Positions 46,249 to 58,600 of a stretch of DNA of 64,000 nt are shown here, piece by piece. The notes below the pieces were generated by a model that saw nothing but the letters and a program-made list of their open reading frames with translations, had not been told where the DNA came from and did no database searches. Numbering within the stretch: position 1 is the stretch's first letter; each line of letters begins with the position of its first letter. The DNA lies in the NCBI GenBank assembly GCA_037178675.1, contig JAYMGJ010000785.1, positions 1-64,000 on the forward strand. Direction: 5' to 3'. The translations under genes and the position numbers were made by a program. This stretch comes from Scleroderma bovista. Its lineage: Eukaryota; Basidiomycota; Agaricomycetes; Boletales; Sclerodermataceae.

Positions 46249-49200
46249 TCAGCACGCGGTAGGAGCAGATGGCCGCTGCCGCGGTGTTCCCAGACGAGGG
46301 GCATCGGCATAACGTGGCTTCGCATCACGGGCAGACATTGCGTCCTCTGGAAACTCTCTACCGATACGCATAGCTGGAGCATGTCCTGGAGACACCGAAA
46401 TCGGCACAAGAGACACAACCGACCCAGATGCAGAAACGAAGCCACTCATTGTACTGGGCGTGAGGGGGCCTGGGGGACTCACCGTCCCACTGTCACTTGC
46501 ACTGTCATCCTCGTCGACATTATTATCGGTGCTTTCATGTTCATCTCCGCCTCCATAACCGAAATCATCCTCCAAAAGGTTCACAGGCGTGAGGACCCGT
46601 GTATGTGGGGCTTGCGAAGACGGAGGATCGTTATTCGGGATGTCCTCAAGAGATACTGAGTTGACGGACTGTAACGGTTCTTCATCGCCAAAATCAAGGA
46701 GATCCATGCACTTTGGTGCAGGTGCAGGAGGCGGCTGCAGAAGTTCGAGTAGATCAGGGGACGTGGGCACATCGGCTGGGCTCTCCGAATCTGGACTATT
46801 CTCATCGTCGCTGAGATCGATAAGTAAGCCTTCTGGGACGGGCGGAGTACTGAGCAATGAAAGGGGCATAGGCGGGGAATACAGTGCGCTTTCAGAAATA
46901 GGTGGGGTATGAGACGTGCTTTCAGGAATCGGCGGCGTGCGCGAGAACGCTCCTGGCATAGGTGGTGTACATGGAGTTGTCACTGGTATGGTGGGAGTAT
47001 CAGGTGCACTCCCCGGCATAGGTGGTGTGCGAGGTGCCTTCTCAGGTAACTGAGTATACTGTGGGGCGGGCTCTGGTATAGTTGGAGTGTGTGCTATGTA
47101 TGGCAGCCCCGCCTTTTCCGGTAGCGTTGGCGTGCCCGTCCACGGAGAGGATTGGGCATGCGCAAGAGCTGCACTTAAAGCCCGTGGGTGTGGTTGTACG
47201 TGAGTTTGTCCATCGAGAATCCAAGTAAGAGAGGGCGACACCGGCGGTGTCGCCGGTAGGGGGCGTCCGGGGTAGTGTTTACGGGGTGTTTGGGGGCAGG
47301 ACTGTGCAGACGGGGAAGGTCGTGTCTGTGATGGTGAACGCTTCGCTGTTTGAGGGATGGTGAATCCGGGCGGACAGGTCAGCAAAGGAGGGCAGGTTCC
47401 AGAGGAAAACTGAGATGATGTAGAGCCCGAGGCACAACCTGATGCCGATGAGCATGTCGCCGTTGGACATTTGCAAGGTAGAGGAGGGGGGAGCGTCTGC
47501 GACTCCTGAGGTGGTGTCTGGATACCCGGTAGGGGGAAAGGTGGACCAGACGGGAACAGCATGCTGTATGCTGGTGCACTGCGCATGCACATCTCTCGAG
47601 AAAGCGAACGACCCCGTTGTCCTTCACGCGCTTCGGATGGGCGCACAATACGCTCTGTTGCGGACCGTGCTGGAAGTGGGCCAAGACCACCGGATAAGAC
47701 AGGTAACTCCGGGTCATGCTCGTACAACGCAGGAGGCGGTGGCGCTGGGGAAGATATACGAGGAGTTCTGCCGTACGTTCTACTTGCTGAAACACCATGG
47801 TATGTCGTAGACCGTACCTCTGGCTGCTGCTCGCGGCTGGGACTGACTTGCTGGGCATCGTCATCCACAGCAGTCCTCTCCGACAGCGTCGTCGTAGAAG
47901 AGCTAAAAGTGGACACCGAAGAAACTGAGTCTGGGGACGCTGGCGCACTCATTCGTCCGCTCCGACCAGAGTTCGTGTGACGACGGACGTGGCGAGAGAC
48001 GAATAAAGGGGACCCTCTTTGTACGTTCGATCCAGTCTGCGGTATCTGTATGGTACTTGTATTGTTAACATGATCATTAGGCAGATGCTGATGGTACTGA
48101 TCGTTTTCCGGGGTCGGGAGGCGGTGTGGAGTATGTTTCGGAGGGTTGAGGGGAGGAGTAGTGGAGCCATTAGTCGTTGACTGGGCAGAACCAGTGCGCT
48201 CAAGGACTTCCCAGTCATCGAGCGGTTCGCTCGACGAAGGTTCCTTCGATTTTCGATGGAAAAGCTTGCGAGAACGACTGTGATTCCCGTGGTGAGAGGG
48301 CGGAAGGGAGAGCAAGGACGGAGTACTCTTGAAAAAAGGACTTGGGTTCCGAAGCAAAGATATCACTGACGATGAAGCTTGCGGTGACTGTGAGCGGATG
48401 TGGAAGAGTTTGGGGGGCGATACCGGGATATGGGGTAACCTGGGATGCTTCGGTGACGGGGACGAAGAAAGATCTGAGTTATCTTGTGCCCGGTCGTCAT
48501 CATAACGATCGTGGCCTTCGGGAATCCGAAGTGAAAGCTGGGAAGTGTGGAATTGCATGCCAGTTGGACGACGGGATGTGGGTTGACTGAAAAGGCGGGT
48601 ACGGTGGGGCATCGTGGTTGGTGATGATGCATCGATCGCCCTCAGTTTATGTCTCCTGACCCGCTCTTCCAAAGGTACCCCGTGCTGTCTCTCTAACTCC
48701 CACCTCACCGCCGGGTCGAGATCAATGAGCTCGATGCTGGATCTGTCCTCCTCAGCTTGAAGAGTCGCTGGAACAGTGTTCAAAGAAATTGAATCTGACC
48801 GATCGGCGTGTTGCCTGACACCGATAACTGGGGTAGATGGGACGGAGACAGCGGCTTGGACGGGAAGTGAAGGACCAGTCTCATGAACAAAATCCTCGGA
48901 AACTAAGGTGGATACAGAGGCTGCAGTCGCCCTTTCATACGCGGGTGGAGGGGGATATTCTATCAAGATGAATCATTATCGTCAGACCTCGGCAATTGGA
49001 GCAGAATCTCACCTTCTTCGACCATCCTTGAGGGCTGAGGTGGTCTGCGCTGCCCACGAGTATCACTGAAGTAGGCAATGTTGAATTGGATTTCTTCCTC
49101 GTATCGATCTTCCCTTTGCTTCCTTGGTCTTTGTCTTCGGGTGCGAGTACTGGTGCTATCGGAAGACGAGGTTGTATTGCGGGCATGGTGAGTCGCACTC

Positions 49201-49256
49201 TGTGCAAGATATGGTGCTGGATGGGGTTCCTCAGCAGCCCTCTTGCCCGAAGTCAT
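46249..49256 (-). CDS. large proline/serine-rich protein of unknown function
   Basis: Two exons (49256-49013 and 48959-46249; 53 nt intron) give 984 residues. No enzymatic domain is visible. Near the N-terminus is EEEYPPPPAYERA, a PPxY-like motif of the type bound by WW domains (often of Nedd4/Rsp5 ubiquitin ligases), then EEDRSSIELIDLDPAVRWELERQHGVP. Most of the protein is Ser/Pro-rich. Around 46830-47110 it carries ~9 short tandem repeats of about 13 residues built on TPPMPGSAP / TPPIPESTS, followed by LLIDLSDDENSPD and LLDLLDFGDEE-type acidic hydrophobic patches that resemble SUMO-interacting or clathrin-adaptor motifs. A scaffold or adaptor role linked to trafficking is conceivable, but this is inference. 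Repeat number may vary between strains. Confidence 0.75.
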
Positions 49257-49575
49257 TGTATAGCACTAGGAGTGGAGAGTGCAGATGGAAGACAAGGGCG
49301 AAGATGCACGAACCACGCCTTTACCTGCTGGTATGCCGACACGGGGCCATAGTAATGCTATTTGGTGCACTTTGGCTTTTATCGAGCACGACAAACCTGT
49401 CATGCTTCCGGAACATGAGCGTGTCCATTTTCGTTCCTACGGATCGTGATCAGAATGGTGTGTTTCGTTTCCTCACCTTGGAGCCCAGAACCACCCTACC
49501 TGAAGGCCTAACATGCCGCTGCCTCAAGGAAATACTATGGATGCCTTTTATGGTCACTTATATAATAATAAAACT

Positions 49576-49581
49576 CACGTG
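49576..49581. promoter_or_regulatory. CACGTG box upstream of the proline-rich protein
   Basis: ACTCACGTGACC lies 320 bp upstream of the predicted start at 49256, farther than at the mitotic genes. It may indicate a longer 5' leader or be coincidental. Confidence 0.3.
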
Positions 49582-51036
49582 ACCTCCACTTCCATCGCTG
49601 TTCGACCCAAGGCGGGAATGAATACCAACCGTATCAATGTTCCCATTCATTTGCAGTCACGACTGTACCCTCGGCGACAGTTGCTACCTTGTGACGAGTC
49701 CCTGGACAGAAATCCAAACGTCCGTTCTCGATAGAACAGAGCTTCATCGCAGTCGTTGTCTGTGCCAATTTTTGATCCGACTATGATACTGATGCGGCCT
49801 CACATCCAGTTCTGGCCAGGCTGATCGACGGTAATTTAACCTGCGTACAAGATGTTCACACAACTCAGATGGACACAGAAATCCAGTGAAACACTTTCTA
49901 ACCTTATCATCCATTTATGCCATCCGAGGGCGCAAGATGTTTCAAGCAGTTGCCGAAAAGATGCCACTACTTCACGAAACCTCCCTGCTGTCTTGTACCT
50001 CCTCGTGTCTATTAACAAGAAAGTATCAATAATCAACCCTTTTTTTTTGTTTTGGTGTAAAAGCTCGTTACCCAGGACACAATCCTACGGCCGCCAAACT
50101 GCAGACGTTGATGAATTGCAGTCGGTTTCGGCATCTATTATTTGCAAAGTGCCGTGTTGTAGGCGCCCCGGGTTCATGGACTCTTCCCGCACTGCACGCG
50201 ATCCAAGAAAAGTCTACCTTCCGCTTTGACAACGTGATGCCAGTACCCAAGTCCAGACCAGGCTAGATTCGGAGAATAGCTATTGACTAATATACTAAGG
50301 AAACACACCTGGGATTCCGGACAGGCGGAGAAACCATCTCCGTGTTGAACTTTCTCTGCGTGAAAGATGGAAGAATGAGGAATGATAGGTGGTTCTAGTT
50401 GGCAAGTATAATTTCATCTTCAACGCAATAGATCGCCGGCGAATTTACATCTTCTCTTTAGAATGTTTCTTGAGAAGGTTAGGCGGAAGGGTAACTTGTG
50501 CAGGTGATAGGCTAGGTGATGACGTCTAGGGCTCCAAAATATAGTGGCCTTGAAATAAGTATGTCTTCCCTTGACCTTCTATGGACGGTTGCCGTCGTGA
50601 CGAGCTAGAGTCTACAAAGCAAAACGTGGCAATCTCCGTCACACTCAGAGAGTCGGAGCACGCTCGTCCCCTAAAAAAACCTAGCACAGGGTCTTAGAAA
50701 ACCGTTGCCAGCCCTCCATAGACGTCTCGAGACGGTCTGGTCTCCAGACCTTGAGTCCGTACGGTATACTCGCTTCCTGTCGCTTAAACAGGCCGAAGCC
50801 TTCTCCAGAGTCGCACAGAGATGATATACGGAATGTACATGAGTAATGTTTTTAAAGATGACCATCCTTGGGTGTAATAATCGAAAGAGGACAAGTTATT
50901 GATCATTGAGACCAAGGGTAATTTCAACTTACAACATACACATCCTATGACAGATAGATAGCAATAATCAACGCTCAAAATGTTTCGACTACAACAACCT
51001 GCCTGCTATGCATGTCCGCAACCGGTCGTTTCACTA
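49582..51036. other. intergenic, no gene recognised
   Basis: About 1.45 kb without a supported gene. At 50723-50750 there are two adjacent palindromes: a perfect 12 bp CGTCTCGAGACG and GGTCTGG-TCT-CCAGACC with a 3 nt loop. A run of T occurs near 50040. No tRNA could be folded here by eye. Confidence 0.45.
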
Positions 51037-54000
51037 TTACTCCTGGCCAAGGATACCGTCCACTTCTTCTTCCTCGTCTTCGTCCTCGCTATCCATGATC
51101 GAGTCGAAGGTGGTATTACCAGAAGAGGGTTGTTCCGCAGTTACAGGCCTGCCTCTGTAAGCTGGCATGAGCGATATGAATGGCGGGTCAACAGAAAAGT
51201 AATGTACCGTGCTTGTCGTTTGTTCTGGCTATGTGAGGTCGGTACAGGTGTCGCTTCCCGAGAGCCATCGTCATCTTCCTCATCACTGGGGATCTGTATG
51301 ACCTGCTGCTTCTTTGCAGAGCTATGAATGCGGAGAGGGAGTTATGTGAGTTATTGTATGCACATTCTGAGCAATGAACACTCACACAGCACGCTTGGGC
51401 AGCATCCGCGTTGGTGCAGGGGTGACATGGTTATCGGGTATATCATCATCCGAATCGTCGTCCGATCTAGACACCTTTCTTCTCCTAGGTGATTTAGTCG
51501 GCTTCAGGAGGAAGAGGAGGTAAAGCCGACGAATAACTTACTTTGTCTGCTCTTTCCCCTTCCCCTTGCCTTTCTGTTTCGATGACGAGGCTGCAGAAGT
51601 AGCCGGGCTCCCGTCCTCGTGCGCACTGGTCGCGGTGGTATCAGTCACCATGCTCTGCGAGCGCCTGCAGGCCATTCCAAAGTACCCCAATTCCCAGTAT
51701 ACCCGAGACCCAATGCAACAGAAAGGAGAACACATCAACCAATGTTAACTGAAAGCAAACAAAATTGCGAGGTCGACAACGCTGAAAACCATACGTACCG
51801 CTTCCTGGTCCTTGTCTTCGGCATCTCAATCTCTTCTCCTTCATCGAGCGGAATGATGTCATCTAGGAATTCAAACAGATCCTTAAGAGCGGCCAACTGG
51901 CGGTATTCTTCCTCGCTGAAATCAGCAAGCTTGTCGGCGTATTTCTTTGACAACGCCGCGTCAAACTTGGACATAGCATTCTTGGCGGCCGTATCTCGCA
52001 GCGGTCGGCGCTGGAGAGTGTGGTCAATGGTGAGGAAACGATGTAATACATTGGACCAAACAGCGATGGGAGGTAACATGTGGAACAAACATACCGTGCT
52101 AAGGTTACATATCAAAAGTTTGATTGTGCGGACCTTGTCATCGTCGGCTGAGTCTGGGAGATGTAGCCGCCCGAGGACTTGACAGAGGACTCTCTTGTCT
52201 TCCTCTGTGCCATCATTAGTCACTTAGCTACCCAGAACTGTTCATGAAACTTGCTCTGTAAATCATCCTTGAATAGCAACTTCATGATGTCAACTGCGAG
52301 ATCGACGTGTATATTATCGTCCACTTTTTGACTTTTGACTTCGCTGTGTGAGCATTGTCAGTTTTAGTGTCAAATCGTGTATTCCATACCGTTTCTCCGT
52401 ATTGTGGTATCGGCCCACGAGATAAGAGAATGGCGAAAAAGCCACTTACAAGGATTTCAGGGGATCTGTCCAATCAACGAACATCCCCGCAATCTGGGCG
52501 GGGGAGACCATCTCCTGGTCTTCCTCCAATTCGTGCGTTGCGCGTGCGAGTTGCTCAAACAATGGCATCGCAATCTACTCTCGTATAAGGGACCACGTTC
52601 ACCGAAGCATTCAGTTTTCAGACATTGAAAGGTACGACCTGTACACACCTGCATCATGCGCCGCTGATTCGTAGATGATGAGTAGCAGAAAACAGGGAAA
52701 AAATATGAAAGGCATTGTCTCAGCTCCTGATTGTCGACTGTATCAGGAGAAAGATATGCAACAACGAGACTCTTCAAAACCTATGGTGAGATCATCAGCA
52801 TTTCACATAGTGTGGTACCCCCAAACATAGGAACTCTGGGACACATACTCGTTCATCTGAGACTATCCCGGACAAGACCAGTTTCGCAAGACCCATGCAC
52901 ATCAGCGATTGCACCTTGTCCGCATCCTCCACATTCAAGATGTGCAACAAAAACTCCACGATACGTTCGCCCTATGTTACACATCCATCAGCTGTCAGGA
53001 TACAGAAATAACAAATCGCGTACGCCGACGGTGCCCTTTCCCAGGAACTCGGCATCGTGCACCATCAGGATGTCGAATACGATCTGCAAGACTCGGAGCT
53101 TCAGGACTTCAGGTGCCGCCTGGATCTGGCTCAGGAAAAGTTGGAATGAGTTAAGCGCCATGCGCTGCAGAATATCATGTCAGAACACTATTGACCCTAA
53201 GTTTGGGGTCACTGAACGTACCCGAGCGATAAGACAGCACAATCCAAGACAGACGAGACCTTTCTCGCGTAATGCGAGCTCCTTGCGTTTCACAGATGGC
53301 ACGATCAATTCACCAAGGATACCTTCCAGAGTAGAGTTTTCTTCGAATGTCTGTAGGTGCAACCGCGTACACCTCTCAGTATACCAAAATTAGCCTATGA
53401 GACATGAATGGGGACTTACCCCGTTCACCCGCTCCAGCATCCCAATGCATAACGACAAACACCGCAAATCAAGCGCATCCGCTCGTGCTTGTTCTTCTGG
53501 GCTAAGTGGCTTTGCTTCCTTAGGCGGCTTCCTTGGGCCACCCTGGGTGTTAGGAGCCTCCCCAGATGGCATTTCCCCAAATGCGGTCGCTATTTCGCCG
53601 TCCTCTGCAGCGCCTTTATCACCTTCTGCTTCTTCGTCCGCGGCGTCACGATCTCGGAGCTCGTGCACGACCTCGACAACGACACGGATGAGATCACGTT
53701 CATTCGGGGAGAGCATCCGAAGGACATCAAGACATCGCGCAACGAGCGATTCCGGGAGGGCTTCTTGCGATATCATATCCCCTATACCAACGAGACAGGG
53801 TCAGTTATCCGTTCAGTGTACTAAGATGTGCGATTATGAAGGGAGGATATACCCACGGACGAGTTGGAACATCTTGCGTCGCCCGATCTCGTCCGCGTAG
53901 TCAAGACTGACAGCGACTCGAAGCAACTGGGTGATGATAAATTCTTGGTCTAGTCGTGCGTCTTCCTCCTGCGCGACTTGTTCCTCAGTGAGCTCAAGCT

Positions 54001-55565
54001 CCTGCGCCGCCGCAGCATCGATGTCATCGAGGTACGCATTATATGCGTTCTGGATCAGGAAAGCGAGATGGGTGACGACAGGAAGACAAGCGTCGAGTTT
54101 GGAATCATCCTTGACCGAAATAGTGTGCTCCACGAAGACACGTGCAAGGAAAGTATGTTCGGGCGTTAGTTCCCTCCAATAGTCATCTATAGCGAGGAAG
54201 CGAGTGAGACTCAGTAATGCAGTAAAGCGCCAATCTCACCTTTAAACTCAAGATGTTCAAAAATGTCCACACGGGTGGCAAAGATGCTAAGGAGTGCATC
54301 TTCTGCAATTGTGCTTTCATGCAGATCAAATAGCTTTAGCAACGCAATGATATCGTCCTGTATGGCTTTGTTGTCCTCGGCTTTGGTAGTCCCTTGCGCG
54401 ACATCGACCCAGGTTCCAAGAAGCGATCCCGCAGCAGCTCTCACAGCGGGCTCACGATCGCCGAGTCCATTTCGGATGATGAGTTCCCGCTGAACGATGG
54501 ACAGAACACGGGGATGAACAACCCCGATGCTCGCCTGATCCGCGGTCAAGCCTGTGGTCATTAGTGTATGAGTCATAAAGAATAATAAGAGTGGTTGGGA
54601 ACATACAGTTATTCTCCAGCACCTGTGAGTAGACGAGCTTGCGCATGATAGTGTCGGTGTCCCGTGTCCGAGACAGGATAGCGGGAAGTGTATGAGGGGC
54701 AGGTGGGATGTTGAGCAATGCCGCTCTTCGCACCTCCCTGTAAAACATGAGAGGTGCACGATGCATACGTGCAAGGTACTTACGCCGCGGGATCACACCT
54801 CAATGTATCCAGAAGCACATCGATGGCCATTGGCTCATCCTCACCAATATCCGCAGGATCCTCAGATCCACAGAGCTTCGAAAGAGCGATGACTGCTTGA
54901 ACGCGTACATGTGTCTCTTTGTCGTGGACGCGCTCAATGAGGGCTGTACGAAGGATCACAAATACATCTTCACTATGGGGAGCAATCAAAATTGTCACTT
55001 TCTAGTGCACAAGGAGGGGACGAGACGTACTCTATTTCGCCGAGGTGTGCAACCATCTCAGCAAGGATACGTACACAACGATAGCGGACAGTCTTATCTT
55101 TGGCAACGAAGCCACTCAGAAGAAATTTAAGGAGCCTCGCCACAAAGCGCGCAGAAGTGGTGTCGTCGTCGTCGTCGTCTTCCTCTTTCTTTGTCCCAGA
55201 AACTGAGAGATATATGAGGCATGTGCCATAGCATGATTCATGGAAGGTCACCAACCTTGCTCATTCATGTACTTTGTATACGCCCCCACGAATTTGACGA
55301 TTCTTTCTGCTTGCGACACTCCCTTTTTGATCACCAAGACGCGGCACAACACATCAATGAAAGCATCCTCGAATAGTCGTTCTCCAGTCAGTTTAATGCT
55401 CCTCCCGTTGTGAACTGATTCTGTAAATGCAGCTGCATCGCTGTGGATCTTGTGTAGGGCGACTACGTTCTTCTGATGGTTGGCTGTTGTATTTTGAGCT
55501 TGATCAAATATCTTTGGTATTGATGCAGAGAGTGTTTCTGCGAGTGAATCTGTGCGAACTGGCAT
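51037..55565 (-). CDS. YCG1: condensin subunit CAP-G / Ycg1 (Cnd3)
   Basis: A multi-exon gene (at least ten exons, introns ~45-65 nt) beginning MPVRTDSLAETLSASIPKIFDQ and ending VDGILGQE at stop 51037-51039. The product is the HEAT-repeat, non-SMC subunit of condensin that binds the kleisin Brn1/CAP-H and clamps DNA during mitotic chromosome compaction. Evidence: the N-terminal HEAT series (FIDVLCRVLVIKKGVSQAER, VRYRCVRILAEMVAHLGEIE, RVHDKETHVRVQAVIALSKLC, VLLDTLRCDPAAEVRRAALL), the middle segment with RAAAGSLLGTWVDVA and LELTEEQVAQEE, and a long low-complexity acidic/basic tail (SDEEDDDGSREATP, SMDSEDEDEEEE-like) carrying potential kinase sites. An Asp-rich insert (EEDDDDDDTT) lies near residue 110. 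Complete at both ends. A CACGTG box lies 106 bp upstream. Confidence 0.9.
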
Positions 55566-55670
55566 CGTTCGTGTCTCGAGAAGAGTCGGAACGCTATTGA
55601 AATGAAATAAACTATGTTGTAATAATACGACCGACTACGCCTATGACAGTTTTGCGTCGCGGTGGCCAGT

Positions 55671-55676
55671 CACGTG
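55671..55676. promoter_or_regulatory. CACGTG box upstream of YCG1
   Basis: GTCACGTGATAC lies 106 bp upstream of the predicted YCG1 start. The core and distance match the boxes upstream of separase and Polo kinase. Confidence 0.5.
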
Positions 55677-58600
55677 ATACAATGAACGCGCTTTTATCCC
55701 ACGGCTGGCACAAGTACAGAAATCCAGAAGTTAACTAACTTCATCCCCTTTTCACAATGCTAGATGCAGCAAATGATCGCGCATACTGTTGGGGAATGCT
55801 GATAGCAAATGTAATACTTCATCATTGTTCCCCCGATGCCGTTGGACTGATTTTATCATCATCAAGGAAGTGACCTGTTTGCAATACGCCGTGTATTGGC
55901 GCGAAGCTCCGTCGAGATCATAAAGAAACCGCTACGGCATTTGAGGGGGGATGTGGGGACCCAACCTTTCCCCTGAATCTGATTTCACTCCATGCCGCTG
56001 TCACGTCCAGTCGTGGATTGAGCAGAAATTCTCATTGGTCAGACTTAGTCTGGAAGCACTTAAGGTGCCTCCTGCCCATCAGCCTGAACAGTTGATATGT
56101 GACAGATTTGGTCAAGTTGTTCAATGGTTGTCGTTCCAAAGTACACTCGAGACGTTTTAGGTGTTGCCGTGGAAGGGATACTTGCCGAAAGTTCCCTTGC
56201 TCGCAGAGCAAAGGGTTCTGGGATTTCGTTAAATCGTGGGAACATATCACGACAGAACTTTTTGCCTTCTTTGGAACCGTGTGATTCAGTTGACTTACTT
56301 TGCAAGTTGTGAACCTTTCGATACACTTCAGTAGTTACAATTTGGATTTCCATTCGTGAGCAAGGGTTCTGCCGACGCAGGCGGCATTTCGAGTTCAGAC
56401 TCCCATCCAAATTTCCGGATTTTCTCATACACCCTGGTAGAATAATACTGCCGACCTCAAGGATGCCGACCCGGTTTACACTTTGTATGATAATTGTATG
56501 TTCAGTTTATACTTGCTCATTATTGAAATTCGAATGATTCGTCCAGGACATCCGAGGCTCCGAGCTGCAGAGAACTCACTAATACGGTAATATTTAGTAT
56601 CGACTCATAGGATTCCAGAATCCCAGGATTCCCGGGATTACCTATTGTTATCGAGGGTTGGCGTAACTGATCAGGAATCACGAGTCCAGACTAGTCAAGG
56701 TTGAACGTTCTGGTTTGAACGTTGAAGATGGGGATCGAACTGTCATTGGAAGTCAGAAGACACGCTTCGCCGAATACTATGAGTCACCGGTGTGTACGTA
56801 TGTCGCACAGCTCGTGTCGGAGTTTGTCAACCGTAGTGTGAGCAGTCGGAGCTGGGTCCATCAAGAACCGGTTGAAGTGCACATAATGTGGCCAATTCGA
56901 GTGTGAGTACTTGAGTTTTGTAAGCCCTTCGATCACCTGCCAGCTCGGAAGCGTTACACTGGAACCCAGCCAAAAAATCACCATTCGATTGGAGGCCGAG
57001 ATGCTGCTAAATAGCTGCACTCGGACGATTTAGGAGTATTTGACTGAGGTGAGTCAAGACACAGAAATAATGTCAATGAAGTTACACAGCGGCATCTACA
57101 AAGCATGATTGGTAGTGAAGATAGAAGTATCCAAGTCCTGCTACGATGCAAGACGGCTCACTATACCTGCATCGTCATTATAACGGACCACGCGTTTGGG
57201 TCAGGGCAACACTGGACATTCCCGTCAATCCAAGATCAAGCCACAGGGGTACAGCACATTGCATGAGTTGGCAACGTTCCAACTCACGGCTCCAAGTCAA
57301 ACAGTGCCAAAATAAATTTTGGAGAAATTAAACACCACCTAGCAAGTTGTATACACGGACTGCAATGCTGTACAAAGATCGTTTCTCCTGTGCCGTCCCA
57401 TGCTTACTTGAGTTTGGTTTATAACATAGACAGCGGAAGATACCCAACGCCACTATAGTCACACGTCAAGTTGTCAGGAGAACGAAGGGTCAGCTAGTCA
57501 CTTGGAGGCGGATTTGGCGAGGTCCGTTGACACTTGTAGTGATTAGTCTGTCGGTTTACTGGTCGAGCTCGCCGAGACTCGACGGGATTCGGCTGAGTCG
57601 CTGACCGTCACCGGAAGCAGCTAGTGGGCTTTCTTCCATCAAAATGATGGAACGATGACCGAGACGGCTATGAGAATATTGGCCATTGCTATGTGAAAAC
57701 AGAACGAGATAGGCTAGCCATGGGAAAATATGATGTCTTGTTATAGGACATGGGAGTCGGTTGCCTTGATCCAACATACAATGTAGTTCGAGGTGGAGTA
57801 CCGGAAGGAGCTACTCCAGCCGTCGTATCCCAGACTTGAAGGCAGTGCACCCTAGCACAGCATCCCCTTCCTCGGAATGTGAGACGCATGATTTATATGA
57901 CTCCGACTCACGCGGTGGACCTGTGCATGAGGGGAGGAATCGAGGTGTTTGCGCGTTTGAATTGTGGCAGTGATAAGTAGTAATGATGCGTCGGCGGACT
58001 AGAGATGGGGCACTGCTAAACGTTGCAAGTATGGGATAACCTAGTACTATAGGATGGACTGCGGAAGTGTACCAGTGCGGCTGAACCATTGATCCGCATT
58101 AGCGGGACACCGATGTGGTTGGCGGCGTAGCAACCGCAAACGGTACGACCCAGGTCAATTGATTGACGGGCAAAGAATCCTGTAAGAACGTTCAGTGTCC
58201 AAGAGCCCTTACCTTAGCAGCAACCCTAGGTGTGTAAGGTGCGACTGGTTACGGGAGATATGGACTGGTCATTGGTCCCTGTGACGCAATTAATTTAATG
58301 TGTGTGTAGGAGCCTCTGGTCGCACGCGAGCAGAGAAACATTAATCGCATCGAGAAATGTGATAAAATGATGGAGAGCACTGGGGTTATCATCGGCCGAA
58401 AGACTCTTGGGCACCTTACCCGACCAGTTGGCGAAGTAATCTTCTTGCAAACAGACCGGTACTACCGTGTTGCAACGCGGCTCGAGTCCGCTGATGGATC
58501 GTGAGTAGCTTATTGACGTGGGACAAACGGACATTACTGACTGGATGGTGTGCTCACCAGTCTAGACGCGGTGCTGCGAATACATTTGAAAAGGGCAAAT

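Noticed and set aside
56060..56428. Minus-strand 122-residue frame as a gene
   Set aside because: No recognisable domain, no neighbouring exons, and an isolated position; mentioned only as possible debris.
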